Shown: positions 31,672 through 41,762 of the stretch, one piece after another
How the letters are laid out: every line of letters starts with the position of its first letter
Numbering within the stretch: the first letter of the stretch is position 1
NCBI GenBank assembly: GCA_022647765.1
Contig: JALCLH010000002.1
Location: 62,001 to 126,000, forward strand
Length of the DNA stretch: 64,000 bases
Direction: 5' to 3'
From: Acidipropionibacterium sp.
GTDB lineage: Bacteria; Actinomycetota; Actinomycetes; Propionibacteriales; Propionibacteriaceae
Notes under the pieces: generated by a model
What the model was told of the DNA's origin: nothing
What the model saw: the letters and a program-made list of their open reading frames with translations, nothing else
The model's database searches: none
Translations under genes and position numbers: made by a program

Positions 31672-33543
31672 ATGGACGCCGTATCGGGATTCCGGACACG
31701 ACTCCAGGCCATCAGAGAACAGCTCGACGGCCTGGATTACACAGTCCTGCCCCGCATGTCCGATGCGGAAATAGTCTCCACGATGACGGAGATGCGCGCG
31801 ATCTCTGACCGCATGATTGCCGGTGCCGCTGTGGTCACGGATGCGGTGGATAAGGCGAATGCGACCGACCACACGACCGGGACGCCGCTGCCTGATTTCC
31901 TCGCCATGAAGGAAGGGCGTACACCCAGCCAGGGAATCGGCGTGGTGAAGCGGGCCTCGAAGCTTGCTCACCACCCGGGAGTGCGCGACGCCGCGCTGGC
32001 CGGTGATGTGTCCCCGGATCATGCCACGGCGATCGGTGAAGAATTGGGCAAGCTGCCCCAGGATCAGATGAGCCCCGAGCAGGTCGACCGGGCCGCCGGG
32101 CTGTTCCTGGACCGCGCCGCCACCACACCACCCGGACAGCTCCGCAAAGCCACCCAGAAGATTCTCGAAGAAGTCGCCCCGGAGGCCGTGCCCTCACCCG
32201 GTGATGAGGCTGCCCGGATCGCCGCCCAGCGGAGCCGTGCCGTCAAGGATCGGCGGCTGGTATGGGGTTCCGACGGGGAGGGTTCCACCTGGTTCTCCGG
32301 GCAGCTGCCCGATTTGGAGGCCCAACAGCTCATCGGCACCCTGCAGGCCTTCGGTGAGAAGGGACGCCGTGCCGAACGGGATGAGGCGAAAGCGTTGAGA
32401 GACAAGCGGGCCGAGGGGCGCATCACAGACTCCCCGTACCTGTCCGCCCGCCTCGAGTTGGAGCACCGCGAGGCCCGGTCGACGGCGCAGAGGATGGCCG
32501 ACGCCCTGGTCGACATGGTCGGGCTACTTGGCAGCCTGGACAAGGTCCCCGCCGCGGGAGGCCAGACACCCAGACTCGTCGTCACCCTCAACTACGACCA
32601 GCTGCGCGACGCTCTGGAGGGAACAATCGCCGCCGGTGTCGTCCACGGTGCCACAGGTGAGATCCCCGTGGATGCCGGATCGCTGCGGCGGATGTGCTGC
32701 GAGGCCGGGATTCTGCCGGTGGTATTGGGTGGGAAATCCCAGGTGATGGATATGGGTCAGGAACGCCGCCTGGTCACCGGGGCGATCCGCAGAGCCCTGG
32801 AAGTCAGAGACAAGCATTGCATCCATCCGGGCTGCACCGTTCCGGCGGATTTATGCCAAGCGCATCACATCATTCCCTGGTGGGATGAAGGCCCGACTTC
32901 CCTGGACAACCTTTGCCTCGTCTGCCGCCATCACCACGCCTTGGTAGAACCCGACAGATATCACTCGAGGGACCAGTGGCGGATCGTCGTCGACCCCGAC
33001 ACGAAAATACCCAAAATGCTGCCACCGGAACGACTCAAGAAACACCTGTGGAAGTCTTCGGGAGACCCGGATGCCAGCAGAACAGGAACCGAGAATCTGG
33101 GGGAGAACTCCGCCCAACCTCGATCTTTCATCGATCGGGGGCCGTTCATCGCCCGACGGCTGTGCCGCCGGTCCGGCCCCCGATTCTGTCAGAAGAGTGT
33201 GACGATCTGCCGCATCACGCTGCGGGGGTCGGGCTGTCCACACCGAGGGTCTCCAGGTCGAAGGCGAGCAGAAGCCAGGCCGGCGAGCTACCCGGCTGAG
33301 ACCGGTAGGCCCCGGATCGCGATCACTGCCGCGGCGACCGTGGCCGCCCAGCGATACCGATCCGAGACATGCAACACGACTCGCCGCCCACTGCGGGCGA
33401 TCGTCGCCGGGACCACGAACAGGCGATGCCGCAGCTTCTTCGGCTCCCACCTGCGCACCGCCTCCTGCGGGTGGGCCAGCAGTCCCATCCACGCGATCAG
33501 GTCACAGGCCATCGCCACGATCTGGCACCAGACACGGTTCTGA
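31672..33543 (+). CDS. DUF222/HNH endonuclease-domain protein, 3' end replaced by IS read-through
   Basis: Residues 1-482 are a 13E12-type protein: an N-terminal DUF222 region (MDAVSGFRTRLQAIREQL; PLPDFLAMKEGRTPSQGI; QRMADALVDMVGLLGSLD) and a C-terminal HNH nuclease motif (CIHPGCTVPADLCQAHHIIP, then SLDNLCLVCRHHHALVE). At 33118 the frame enters the IS1380 left end and reads on for 142 residues of antisense transposase DNA to 33543. Without the IS, codon CAA 33115-33117 would continue at 34803 as AVLVA then TGA, so only five native residues are cut off. The nuclease domain is therefore intact. Function of this actinobacterial family is unknown. Confidence 0.85.
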   Translation: MDAVSGFRTRLQAIREQLDGLDYTVLPRMSDAEIVSTMTEMRAISDRMIAGAAVVTDAVDKANATDHTTGTPLPDFLAMKEGRTPSQGIGVVKRASKLAHHPGVRDAALAGDVSPDHATAIGEELGKLPQDQMSPEQVDRAAGLFLDRAATTPPGQLRKATQKILEEVAPEAVPSPGDEAARIAAQRSRAVKDRRLVWGSDGEGSTWFSGQLPDLEAQQLIGTLQAFGEKGRRAERDEAKALRDKRAEGRITDSPYLSARLELEHREARSTAQRMADALVDMVGLLGSLDKVPAAGGQTPRLVVTLNYDQLRDALEGTIAAGVVHGATGEIPVDAGSLRRMCCEAGILPVVLGGKSQVMDMGQERRLVTGAIRRALEVRDKHCIHPGCTVPADLCQAHHIIPWWDEGPTSLDNLCLVCRHHHALVEPDRYHSRDQWRIVVDPDTKIPKMLPPERLKKHLWKSSGDPDASRTGTENLGENSAQPRSFIDRGPFIARRLCRRSGPRFCQKSVTICRITLRGSGCPHRGSPGRRRAEARPASYPAETGRPRIAITAAATVAAQRYRSETCNTTRRPLRAIVAGTTNRRCRSFFGSHLRTASCGWASSPIHAIRSQAIATIWHQTRF

Positions 33544-34798
33544 CCGAACCCATACAGAGGCAGATTCGCCAGCCCGGTGTCCTTGGCGTTACGGATCCGG
33601 TCCTCACACCGGGCCCGCCGCCGATGACGCACCTCCAGATCGGCCAGCTGACCACGTGTGGCGTTGGTGGCGAACGCGGTCAACCGGTAGCCGTCCACAT
33701 CATCGAAGCGCAACGGAGCTCCAGCATCGGGATACTCGCGGCGCACGATGACCCGCATGCCCTTCGGCCACCCTTCCAGGTCCAGCAGCCCCGTGAACTC
33801 GGCCACATCGGCCCCCTCCCGGACCTGGCCATCACTGGTGTAGGCCGGGGTCCACACCTCTTCGGGGATCTTCTCGTACAACTGCGGGGTGTCCATCGGC
33901 AGGGTGAACCCCACCGAATACGACACCCGGCGGCGCACCAGCTCGTTCAGCGTCTGGTGGGTCGATCCGGCCCCATCGATACGGACCAGGACCCGCCGGC
34001 CGGGCCGCGAGCCGACTCCGGCCTGGTCCAGGGCAGCCCGGATCACCAGCTTGTGGTCGGCGGCGGTGTTGGATCCCGCGTTGCCCGGACGCAGCATCAC
34101 CGCAGCCATCTCCCCGGAGCCGGCGGCTCCGTGGTCGATGAACGCGCACAACGGGTGGTGCCCGTAGCCTTTCTTGAACGTGGGGGCGGCCTGCTCCTTG
34201 TCGCTGTGAGCGGTGACCAGGGTCGCGTCGATGTCGATGATCAACGGATCGGCCGCGCTGATCTCATGATCGGGGGCGTGGGCCCCGGCCAGAGCCCACA
34301 CACGACGGCGGGCGGCCTTGCGGGCGCGGCTGATGGCTTTCTCGGCGCGCTCGGCGTTGTCGCCGAGCGCGGCGATGAGCCTGGAGACGGTGGGGTCGGA
34401 GGCCACCGGCCCGTAGAGGCCGGGTTCGGCGCGGACCTCCGACAGGTCTGACAGGCAGTCCCCGCCGATCGCCACCGACAGGGCGAGGTCGCACACGATC
34501 TTGCCCGGATCATGCCTGGCCATGGGTTTCGCCCACCGGGACAGGGCCGCCGAGAGCTCCGTGTCGAGGCCGGAGGCGCGGATGGTCTCGACCAGGAGGA
34601 TGCCCCCGGCCTGGCCGACCGCGGGGATGGTGGCGGTGTCGATGTGGAGGCGGGGGTACGAGCCGGTACTCTTCATCTTGAGAGTGCTCCTTGATCTTGC
34701 TGGATTCGGACCTTCGACAAGCCCTATCCTGCCAAGTCAGGAGCACTTTCATCTACTTCTGGGCGACTGCCGGGGCACTCAACGATGAAATACCCAGG
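33118..34798. mobile_element. complete IS1380-family insertion sequence (1681 bp, CCAA target duplication)
   Basis: The ends are related inverted repeats: left CCTCGATCTTTCATCG from 33118, right (read inward) CCTGGGTATTTCATCG ending at 34798. The 4-bp duplication CCAA is at 33114-33117 and 34799-34802. The single transposase gene is intact, and length and duplication size agree with the IS1380 family. Target: the sixth codon from the end of a DUF222/HNH gene. Confidence 0.93.
33288..34676 (-). CDS. IS1380-family transposase
   Basis: A 462-residue DDE transposase of the IS1380 group. Catalytic segments: LIIDIDATLVTAHSDKEQ (first Asp), VRIDGAGSTHQTLNEL (second Asp) and RARCEDRIRNAKDTGLANLP (Glu). 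Other typical stretches are GYGHHPLCAFID and MLRPGNAGSNTAADH. It starts at ATG 34676 and ends 170 bp inside the left terminal repeat, so the frame is complete and the element is probably active. Direction is opposite to the interrupted gene. Confidence 0.95.
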   Translation of the reverse strand: MKSTGSYPRLHIDTATIPAVGQAGGILLVETIRASGLDTELSAALSRWAKPMARHDPGKIVCDLALSVAIGGDCLSDLSEVRAEPGLYGPVASDPTVSRLIAALGDNAERAEKAISRARKAARRRVWALAGAHAPDHEISAADPLIIDIDATLVTAHSDKEQAAPTFKKGYGHHPLCAFIDHGAAGSGEMAAVMLRPGNAGSNTAADHKLVIRAALDQAGVGSRPGRRVLVRIDGAGSTHQTLNELVRRRVSYSVGFTLPMDTPQLYEKIPEEVWTPAYTSDGQVREGADVAEFTGLLDLEGWPKGMRVIVRREYPDAGAPLRFDDVDGYRLTAFATNATRGQLADLEVRHRRRARCEDRIRNAKDTGLANLPLYGFGQNRVWCQIVAMACDLIAWMGLLAHPQEAVRRWEPKKLRHRLFVVPATIARSGRRVVLHVSDRYRWAATVAAAVIAIRGLPVSAG

Positions 34799-34870
34799 CC
34801 AAGCTGTCTTGGTGGCGTGAGTGGTTACTGGGGAGGACTCTGCCACAGCCGCGATAGCCACGCCAGCCCG

Positions 34871-35804
34871 CTACGCCACCCCGCAGATCTTCTCGGCTGC
34901 GGCGAGAACCCTCTCGACCTCCTCAGGTCTCTCCGCCCAGGCACCGCACCACCATCGACACCCCCGGCACTCCCCCGACCCCGATCCGGCACCGACCCCC
35001 GCCGACACCAGCAGCGACACCACCAGCAGCACGGCACACATCCCGCACCTCTTCGCCCGAAGGCAGCCCCTCTGCCACCACAGCGACGGTGCCGACATGG
35101 CTGAAACCACCCAGCGCCACCGGGGAGCGCGGATCGACCGCACCCGGCTCGAGGACGAGGTTGTCCACCAGAGCCGTCCTCCCCGTCAGAGCCGTCGTCC
35201 CCGTCTGCCCAGTCAGCCCGCCGACGAAATCCACCCGCAGCCGCATCCGCACAGAGTCGAAGGCGAACTCCCGACCATCCGCAGACCACCCCGAGGTGAC
35301 GATCTCGCGACACGAGAACACTGCCGACGGGTCCATCTCGACAACGGTGTCCTGAACATACCGGGCATCCCGGTAGGCGATCAGCGGATGCGGCCGCAGC
35401 CCCAGCACGGCGTCCTCCCCGAGGCTCACCCGCATGGTCTGGCGGGCGTCGTCACCCTCGCAGCGGTAGACCTTGGTGGCGCACTGGGAGTCCACAACGG
35501 CGTCGCACCCCGCCCCCAGACGCAGCGCGATCGAGTACCGGTCGCCGTCGACGTACCCGCCACCGGGATTCATCAGCGTCCAGTGCGGGGCCCGGGAACC
35601 GGGATGACGCAGTCCGCGCATCACCTTGAGGGCGCCGTGGCAGTACTGCTCGCGGGCCACCGTCCGCTCCCCACGGCGCTCGAAGCCCAGCCGCACGTCC
35701 CCGGTCCAGACCACACCGGCTCGACTCACCTCAGCTGGGCCCACCTCAGCCTGCCCCACCCAATCCCGACTCACGCAATCCCGACTCACACCGGGCCCAT
35801 TCAC
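34871..35804 (-). CDS. ureD: urease accessory protein UreD, frameshifted near the C-terminus
   Basis: About 310 residues restored. UreD binds apo-urease and helps UreF/UreG deliver nickel. Seen: [66 protein letters not shown] and VMRLRVDF-type strands. The frame stops at 34923 after VVRCLGGET; the next frame continues as [21 protein letters not shown] to TAG at 34871, the normal end. One extra base at 34933-34935 explains this. The start is taken as GTG 35804, which overlaps the ureG stop (GTGA). The N-terminus contains a 15-bp tandem duplication (35761-35790) and is poorly conserved, so a later start is possible. Confidence 0.8.
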
Positions 35805-36418
35805 GCCAAATCAACCATCATGACGTCGTGGCGCACCCAGGAAAGCACCCGATCGAGCCCCTCATCGGTCTTGAGATTGGTGAAGCAGAACGGCTTATGA
35901 CCGCGGAACTTCTCGGAATCGGACCTCATCACCTCCAGATCGGCCCCCACCATCGGGGCGAGATCGATCTTGTTGATCACCAGGAAATCCGATTTGATCA
36001 TGCCCTGGCCGGCCTTGCGCGGGATCTTCTCGCCCTGGGCCACGTCGATGACATAGATCGAGGCGTCGACGAGCTCGGGACTGAAGGTGGCCGACAGATT
36101 GTCCCCGCCCGACTCCAGCAGAATGAGCTCAAGATCCGGATGGGTCTCGACCAGCCCGGCGATCGCCTCCTCGTTCATCGAGGTGTCCTCCCGAATGGCG
36201 GTGTGCGGGCAGCCGCCGGTCTCCACGCCGACGATCCGGTCCGGCGGCAGGACACTGTTGGCGGTGAGGATGCGGGCGTCCTCGATGGTGTAGATGTCAT
36301 TGGTCACCGCCGCCATCGAGAACTCCCCGTCGAGGGCTCGGGTGAGTCTCTCGACGAGCTGGGTCTTGCCGGCTCCGACAGGTCCGCCGATGCCGATCCG
36401 GATGGGTTCTGAGGCCAT
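35801..36418 (-). CDS. ureG: urease accessory GTPase UreG
   Basis: A 205-residue SIMIBI GTPase that powers nickel insertion into urease. P-loop [17 protein letters not shown] at residues ~9-25, the metal-binding [17 protein letters not shown] (Cys-Pro-His), [19 protein letters not shown] and the base-specificity [14 protein letters not shown] are all intact. It starts at ATG 36418 and its stop overlaps the GTG of ureD. The order in the operon is ureABCEFGD. Confidence 0.96.
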   Translation of the reverse strand: MASEPIRIGIGGPVGAGKTQLVERLTRALDGEFSMAAVTNDIYTIEDARILTANSVLPPDRIVGVETGGCPHTAIREDTSMNEEAIAGLVETHPDLELILLESGGDNLSATFSPELVDASIYVIDVAQGEKIPRKAGQGMIKSDFLVINKIDLAPMVGADLEVMRSDSEKFRGHKPFCFTNLKTDEGLDRVLSWVRHDVMMVDLA

Positions 36419-36433
36419 GATGGGCTCTCCTTC

Positions 36434-37294
36434 TCATGAGATGAACATGCGTCCGAGCTGGGTCTCGTGCTCGCACTGGAGGACGTCGAGCATCGGGCTG
36501 CTCGACCCGAGATCCCCGGGGTCGGCGCGCGCCGTCCGGCGCACCGTCGCCGCGACCGGGCCTGCCAGTCCGGCGAGAATCCGCTGGCCGGCGATCTGCC
36601 CGAGCGGGATGGCGCGCACGGCGTTCTGCACGAGGCTGGTGAGACACGAGTACAGATACAGCCCGCACACCTCGGGCCAGGTCGCGCCCAGCCCGCAGCC
36701 GACCGCCGCCGCCACCAGGGCGGGATGGGGGTGGACGCCGTTCCGCTTCGCCTCGGAGGCGAAGTCCGCCACCAGAGGGACGCCGAAATCCCCGGAGATC
36801 TGCATCATCCGACGCCCGATCGCGGTATTGGCGCGGCGCGCCTCAGGGGCCATGGTGGACGCCTCCAGCAGGTCCGACAACTCGCAGAGCAGGGCTGCGG
36901 CGCCCTCGGAATCGAGGGCCTCCGCGTCCGTGATCTCTGCGGCGTCCCCTGAACTCACGGGCCCGACGCCGGCCAACCGGATGGCCAGCGCGTCGTTGTA
37001 CTCCAGGCTGGTCGCCAGGTAGCCGCGCAGCCACTGGGCCGCGGTTCCGGCGTCGCAGACCTCGCCGGTGACGATCGCAGTCTCCATCCCGAAGCTGTGG
37101 GAGAACGTCCCGGTGGGCGCCGCGGAGTCGAGCAGCTGGGCCAGCGGGAGGCGCCAGGGGGCGAAGGGCGGGGACGCGTCGAAGCCGGCGACAGCGTCGG
37201 AATCTCGGCCAGGGTCGGCGCGACAGCCAGGATCGGAGACGGTTCGGGGCATCACCGATTCCACCGGAAGAGACTCAGTGAGTGTGCTCGGCAT
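36434..37294 (-). CDS. ureF: urease accessory protein UreF
   Basis: A 286-residue UreF, which acts with UreD and UreG in the activation complex. The family segments LAQLLDSAAPTGTFSHSFGME, GYLATSLEYNDALAIRLA, and FGVPLVADFASEAKRNG and SLVQNAVRAIPLGQ are present. The N-terminal ~45 residues (MPSTLTESLPVESVMP and so on) are extra and unconserved. Its start ATG (37294) lies 20 bp inside the end of ureE, so translation is coupled; an internal start nearer PFAPWRLPLAQLL cannot be excluded. Confidence 0.93.
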   Translation of the reverse strand: MPSTLTESLPVESVMPRTVSDPGCRADPGRDSDAVAGFDASPPFAPWRLPLAQLLDSAAPTGTFSHSFGMETAIVTGEVCDAGTAAQWLRGYLATSLEYNDALAIRLAGVGPVSSGDAAEITDAEALDSEGAAALLCELSDLLEASTMAPEARRANTAIGRRMMQISGDFGVPLVADFASEAKRNGVHPHPALVAAAVGCGLGATWPEVCGLYLYSCLTSLVQNAVRAIPLGQIAGQRILAGLAGPVAATVRRTARADPGDLGSSSPMLDVLQCEHETQLGRMFIS

Positions 37295-37742
37295 GATGGA
37301 AGGGCTCGTCCAGAACCCGATCCTGCACGGAAAAAGAGACGGACTCGTGGCGCAGATAGGCGACCGTGGTCGGATCGTCGGGCACCACCATCTCGGCGCC
37401 GCCCCCCTCCAGAGCGGCGAACTGGGCGGGCATGTGGCGATTGCCCAGGGCGTGCGCCACCCGGCCCATCTGCTCGGCGTCGACCGGAGTGATGACGATG
37501 ACCCGGGTGGACTCCACCCGCACCACGACGATCCCGGCCTCGTCGCGGTGCAGGATGTCGCCGTCGTGCAGCACCGTGGCGCGCGGCAGTCTCAGCCCGA
37601 ACTCATTGCCGTGATCGCTGCGCACCCGCTGCACCGGACGCCGCAGATCCTCCTCCGGAAGCCGGACCGTCTCGACATGGAGGTGGCTCAGCTCCTGCGG
37701 GTCGAGGTCGTCGATATGTCCGGCCAGGGTCTCCACGAGCAT
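37275..37742 (-). CDS. ureE: urease nickel metallochaperone UreE
   Basis: A 155-residue UreE. The N-terminal peptide-binding domain (LSHLHVETVRLPEEDLRRPV, DGDILHRDEAGIVVVRVES) is followed by the metal domain with GRVAHALGNRHMPAQF, whose His is the dimer nickel ligand, and a short C-terminal HHAEHTH tail that adds histidines. It hands nickel to UreG. It lies between ureC and ureF with a 20-bp overlap into ureF. Confidence 0.93.
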   Translation of the reverse strand: MLVETLAGHIDDLDPQELSHLHVETVRLPEEDLRRPVQRVRSDHGNEFGLRLPRATVLHDGDILHRDEAGIVVVRVESTRVIVITPVDAEQMGRVAHALGNRHMPAQFAALEGGGAEMVVPDDPTTVAYLRHESVSFSVQDRVLDEPFHHAEHTH

Positions 37743-37776
37743 CTATTTCTCCTTGTCATCGAGTCTTCAGAAGAGT

Positions 37777-39489
37777 TCAGAAGAGGAAGTACCGCTGGGC
37801 CAGCGGCAGCACGTCGGCCGGTTCGCAGGTGACCCGCTCCCCGTCGACCCGCACCTGATAGGTCTGCGGGTCCACCTCGATTGTCGGGGTCTCGCCGTTG
37901 CGCACCATGTCGGCCTTCGTGAGGTTCCGGACGCCGTGCACCGCCGCCACCTCCCGGTGCAGCCCGATCCGGTCGGGGACGCCGGCGTCCAGAGACGCCT
38001 GCGACATGAAGGTGAGCGAGTTGTGCGCCGGGGCCGACCCGAAGGCCCCGAACTGCGGACGCATCGTCATCGGCTGCGGAGTCGGGATCGACGCATTGGG
38101 GTCGCCCATCGCGGCGTCCGCGATCTGGCCGCCCTTGATCACCATGAACGGCTTGGCGCCGAAGAAGGCCGGCTCCCACAGCACCAGATCGGCCCATTTC
38201 CCGGTCTCCACCGAGCCCACCTGGTCGGAGATCCCCATCGCGATCGCGGGATTGATGGTGTATTTCGCGACGTAGCGCTTGATCCGCTCATTGTCATCAT
38301 GATCCGAATCACCGGACAACGCGCCCCGGCTACGCTTCATGGCGTCGGCCACCTGCCAGGTCCGCAGGATCACCTCGCCGGCCCGGCCCATCGCCTGGGA
38401 GTCCGAGGAGACCATCGAGAACACGCCCATGTCGTGCAGGACGTCCTCGGCGGCGATCGTCTCGGCCCTGATCCGCGAATCGGCGAAGGCGACGTCCTCG
38501 GGCACCCTCGGGTTGAGGTGGTGACAGACCATCAGCATGTCCAGGTGCTCGTCGATGGTGTCGGCCGTGTAGGGCAGGGTCGGCGTCGTCGAGCTGGGCA
38601 GCACATTCGCCATCCCGGCGATCTTGATGATGTCGGGAGCGTGCCCGCCGCCGGCCCCCTCGGTGTGGTACGTATGGATGCACCGCCCGTCGATCGCCGC
38701 GATGGTGTCCTCGACGAAGCCGCACTCGTTGAGGGTGTCGGTGTGGATCGCGACCTGGACGTCGTACTGATCGGCGGCCCGCAGCGCGGTGTCGATCACC
38801 GACCGGGTGGCGCCCCAGTCCTCGTGGATCTTGAGCCCCATCGCCCCGGCCCGCAGCTGCTCGGCGAGCGGCTCGGTGCGCGAGGCGTGACCCTTGCCGA
38901 GGAATCCCATGTTCATCGGCATCGACTCGGTGGCCTGCAGCATCCGCTCCAGGTGCCATGATCCCGGCGTGATCGTGGTGGCGTTGGTGCCGTCGGCCGG
39001 CCCGGTGCCGCCGCCGATCATGGTGGTGACGCCGGATGCCAGCTCGGTCCACACCTGGTCGACGCTGATGAAGTGGACGTGGGCGTCGATCCCGCCGGCG
39101 GTGAGGATCTTGCCCTCCCCGGCGATCGCCTCGGTGGAGGCCCCGATCGGGATGTCGACACCGTCCATGATGTCGGGGTTCCCGGCCTTGCCGATGGCGA
39201 GGATCCGGGAGTCCTTGAGGGCGACGTCGGCCTTGTAGATGCCGGTCGCGTCGAGAATGAGGGCGTTGGTGATGACGGTGTCGGGGACGCCCTGGTCGCG
39301 GGTGAGGCGGCCGTTGTGGCCCATTCCGTCGCGGATCACCTTGCCGCCGCCGAAGACCACCTCGTCGCCGGGGACCGTCCTGTCCTCCTCCACCCGCGCC
39401 CACAGATCGGTGTCGGCCAGCCTCACGGAGTCCCCTGTGGTGGGGCCGTAGAGACCGGCGTAGCTGGGCCTGTCGATCGTCCTGCTCAT
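37777..39489 (-). CDS. ureC: urease alpha subunit
   Basis: The 570-residue catalytic subunit of urease, which splits urea to ammonia and carbamate. Nickel and catalytic residues seen: [10 protein letters not shown] (first His pair), [18 protein letters not shown] with the carbamylated Lys, [13 protein letters not shown] and [18 protein letters not shown] (second nickel His residues), [16 protein letters not shown] with the catalytic flap His, and [12 protein letters not shown] with the nickel Asp. No disruption is visible. Urea could be supplied by the ureohydrolase at 19.2 kb. Confidence 0.97.
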   Translation of the reverse strand: MSRTIDRPSYAGLYGPTTGDSVRLADTDLWARVEEDRTVPGDEVVFGGGKVIRDGMGHNGRLTRDQGVPDTVITNALILDATGIYKADVALKDSRILAIGKAGNPDIMDGVDIPIGASTEAIAGEGKILTAGGIDAHVHFISVDQVWTELASGVTTMIGGGTGPADGTNATTITPGSWHLERMLQATESMPMNMGFLGKGHASRTEPLAEQLRAGAMGLKIHEDWGATRSVIDTALRAADQYDVQVAIHTDTLNECGFVEDTIAAIDGRCIHTYHTEGAGGGHAPDIIKIAGMANVLPSSTTPTLPYTADTIDEHLDMLMVCHHLNPRVPEDVAFADSRIRAETIAAEDVLHDMGVFSMVSSDSQAMGRAGEVILRTWQVADAMKRSRGALSGDSDHDDNERIKRYVAKYTINPAIAMGISDQVGSVETGKWADLVLWEPAFFGAKPFMVIKGGQIADAAMGDPNASIPTPQPMTMRPQFGAFGSAPAHNSLTFMSQASLDAGVPDRIGLHREVAAVHGVRNLTKADMVRNGETPTIEVDPQTYQVRVDGERVTCEPADVLPLAQRYFLF

Positions 39490-39872
39490 CCTTGCTCCCC
39501 GGTCTGTGCTGTGGCTGTGCTGGCGATGGTGCGTGTTCCGGCGTCGTTGTCGGAGTCGAGAGGACCGTCGATCAGGCCGCTGATCCCGAAGACGCGGCGC
39601 GCTCCGCCGATGGCGACCAGCTGAACCGTCCGGGCGTCCCCTGGCTCGAACCGGGTCGCGGTGCCGGCCGGGATGTCGAGCCGGTAGCCGCGGGCGGCGT
39701 CCCGATCGAAGTCGAGAGCGCTGTTGGCCTCGGCGAAGTGGTAGTGGGAGCCGACCTGAATGGGCCGGTCGCCGGTGTTGAGGACCCGCAGCTCGATGGT
39801 CGGCCGGCCCGCGTTGATCTCTATCGGCTCGGCGCCGAGATGGTATTCGCCCGGGATCATGTCGCTCCTCAT
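39486..39872 (-). CDS. ureB: urease beta subunit
   Basis: A 128-residue Ure[21 protein letters not shown], then [20 protein letters not shown] and [19 protein letters not shown] are the conserved blocks. The C-terminal tail ([19 protein letters not shown]) is variable. The stop overlaps the ureC start by 4 bp and the start overlaps the ureA end by 4 bp. ATG 39872 is followed by an in-frame ATG five codons on, which is the usual MIPGE start. Confidence 0.96.
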   Translation of the reverse strand: MRSDMIPGEYHLGAEPIEINAGRPTIELRVLNTGDRPIQVGSHYHFAEANSALDFDRDAARGYRLDIPAGTATRFEPGDARTVQLVAIGGARRVFGISGLIDGPLDSDNDAGTRTIASTATAQTGEQG

Positions 39873-40171
39873 CGAATCGGATCGTGAACGGTCACGAGCT
39901 TCGTGCCGTCGCGGAAGGTGGCCTCGATCTGCACCGTGTGCAGCATCTCGGGCACCCCCTCCATGACGTCGTCGCGACCGAGAAGGGTGGTGCCGAAGTC
40001 CATCAGTTCGGCGACCGTCCGGCCGTCGCGGGCCGCCTCGAGCAGCTCGGCGCTGATATAGGCGGCGGCCTCCGGATAGTTCAGTTTCAGGCCGCGGTCG
40101 CGGCGTCTGTGGGCAAGGTCGCCCGCCACCACGATCATGAGCTTCTCCTGCTCACGGGGCGAGAGCTGCAT
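39869..40171 (-). CDS. ureA: urease gamma subunit
   Basis: A 100-residue UreA beginning [20 protein letters not shown], with [20 protein letters not shown] and [15 protein letters not shown] as expected. It is the first urease gene after the nickel transporter, 130 bp downstream of it. All seven urease genes lie on the minus strand without gaps larger than 40 bp, so they are one operon. No urease regulator (UreR, NikR) is adjacent. Confidence 0.96.
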   Translation of the reverse strand: MQLSPREQEKLMIVVAGDLAHRRRDRGLKLNYPEAAAYISAELLEAARDGRTVAELMDFGTTLLGRDDVMEGVPEMLHTVQIEATFRDGTKLVTVHDPIR

Positions 40172-40300
40172 GGTGAGCCTTTCGTCGGGTCTTTCTGGGT
40201 TCTGTGTCTGAAGGTTCTGCTCTGGTTCTGCTGCGGTGAAGTGTTTTCGTATGGAATCTCCTGGGCGGGATCCATCGGCCGCGGGATTCGTCAGCCAGGA

Positions 40301-41462
40301 TCAGTCGGGTCCGGGAGCCGCGGTCCCGCCCGACCACCGCTCCTCCACACGACCGAACCGCCAGATCGCCAACGACACCAGCCACGCCGCCAGGAACAGC
40401 ACCACAATCCCATACCCGGCACCATCCAAAGGAATCCCGGCAAGAAACGACAACACACCCCCACGCGGATGCACCCGATCCGCGACCACCCCGGCCAACT
40501 CCACCGTCCCGATCACCCACGCCACCAACACCGAGATCGACGTCACCGTCAAGTTGTAGAACACCTTGCGCACCGGCCGACGAAACGCCCACCCATACGC
40601 CCCCGTCATCACAATCCCATCGGCACTGTCCATCAACGACATCCCCGCCGCGAACAACACCGGCAACACGATCACGATGTACACCGGCAACTGCACCGCC
40701 GCCGCACCACCGGCCAACACCAACAACCCCACCTCGGTCGCCGTGTCGAACCCCAGACCCGAACAACAGGCCGATCGGATACAACTGCCACGGCGCCCGC
40801 ACCGAACCCGACAACCCACCCAGCCACCGGTTCATGAACCCCCGCTTGTCCAGCACCTCCTCCAGCTCGGCCTCGTCGACATCGCCGCCGCGCATCCTGG
40901 CAAACACCCCGGCGATCCGGATCAGCGCCCCCAGATTCACCAGCCCGATCACCCACAGGAACACCCCCGACACCGACGCCCCGATGATCCCGGTCACCGC
41001 GTGCAACCGCGACCCGTCGCTCTCGACCTGACCGGCCAGGGCCTTGACCCCCACACTCAGCAGCACCACCAGGGCCAGCACCACACTGGAATGGCCCAGG
41101 GAGAACCAGAACCCCACCGACAACGGATGACGCCGCCCACTCCCGTACTCGCCGCCGGACAGCAACTTGCGGGTGGTGTTGTCGATCGCGGCGATGTGAT
41201 CGGCGTCGAAGGCATGACGCAGCCCCAGGGTGTAGGCCAGCACACCGATCCCCACCGTCAGCGCCGCCGTGCTCGCGCCCGGGTAGCGGTGCGGGGCCAC
41301 CACCCCGAACAGGATCCCGAACCCCACCAGATGCAACAGACCCACCGTGATCCCCATACCGACCAACGAGACACGATCCTGGTGGCCCAGACCGGGAAGG
41401 GCGCGCAGGCCCGAGGGGCGCGGCGTCACGGCGTCGGGCCGGATGTCCACAGCTGCGCCCAT
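40301..41462 (-). CDS. NiCoT-family nickel/cobalt permease, frameshifted
   Basis: About 386 residues restored, of the HoxN/NixA type with eight membrane segments. The signature RHAFDADHIAAIDNTTRKL in segment II and GFWFSLGHSSVVLAL in segment III are present. After APWQLYPIGLLFG the annotated frame fails; the next frame continues LGFDTATEVGLLVLAG, MSLMDSADGIVMTGAYGWAF and ends at TGA 40301. One extra G at 40758-40760 accounts for this. ATG 41462 has GAGGAGG. Its place before ureABCEFGD suggests it supplies nickel for urease. Whether it is truly broken depends on that one base. Confidence 0.85.
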
Positions 41463-41692
41463 GTCGTCCTCCTCGCTCGTCGCCTGACCCACATCATCCC
41501 CGCCGCGTCGGTAGCGAGCGGCGATGACGGCACCTGAACCCGCCCTGGCTCACCCGGACGCGCGTTCCACTGCCCACAATACGCATCATCACTTCCACCT
41601 GGAAGCAATGGGGCGGTGTTCGGGGCCGCGACGGGCACCACCTCCGGCCCCGGCGACCCCAATGGCCGCCGCCTCCGTCACTCGGGTGCAAC

Positions 41693-41755
41693 TTTCACTC
41701 GCGCAAGGGCGGTTCGCGAAGAGGGTCTTCGCGAACCGCCCTTGCGCGAGTGAAA
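41693..41755. repeat. 63-bp hairpin with 30-bp perfect arms, TTTCACTCGCG family relative
   Basis: Arm TTTCACTCGCGCAAGGGCGG continuing to 41722 is exactly complementary to 41726-41755, with only GGG between. GTGCA and TGCAC just outside (41686, 41758) can extend it. It shares TTTCACTCGCG(T/C)AAG with the two 68-bp repeats near 0.8-1.0 kb. It lies between the divergent nickel permease and phosphofructokinase genes. Confidence 0.93.
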
Positions 41756-41762
41756 TGTGCAC

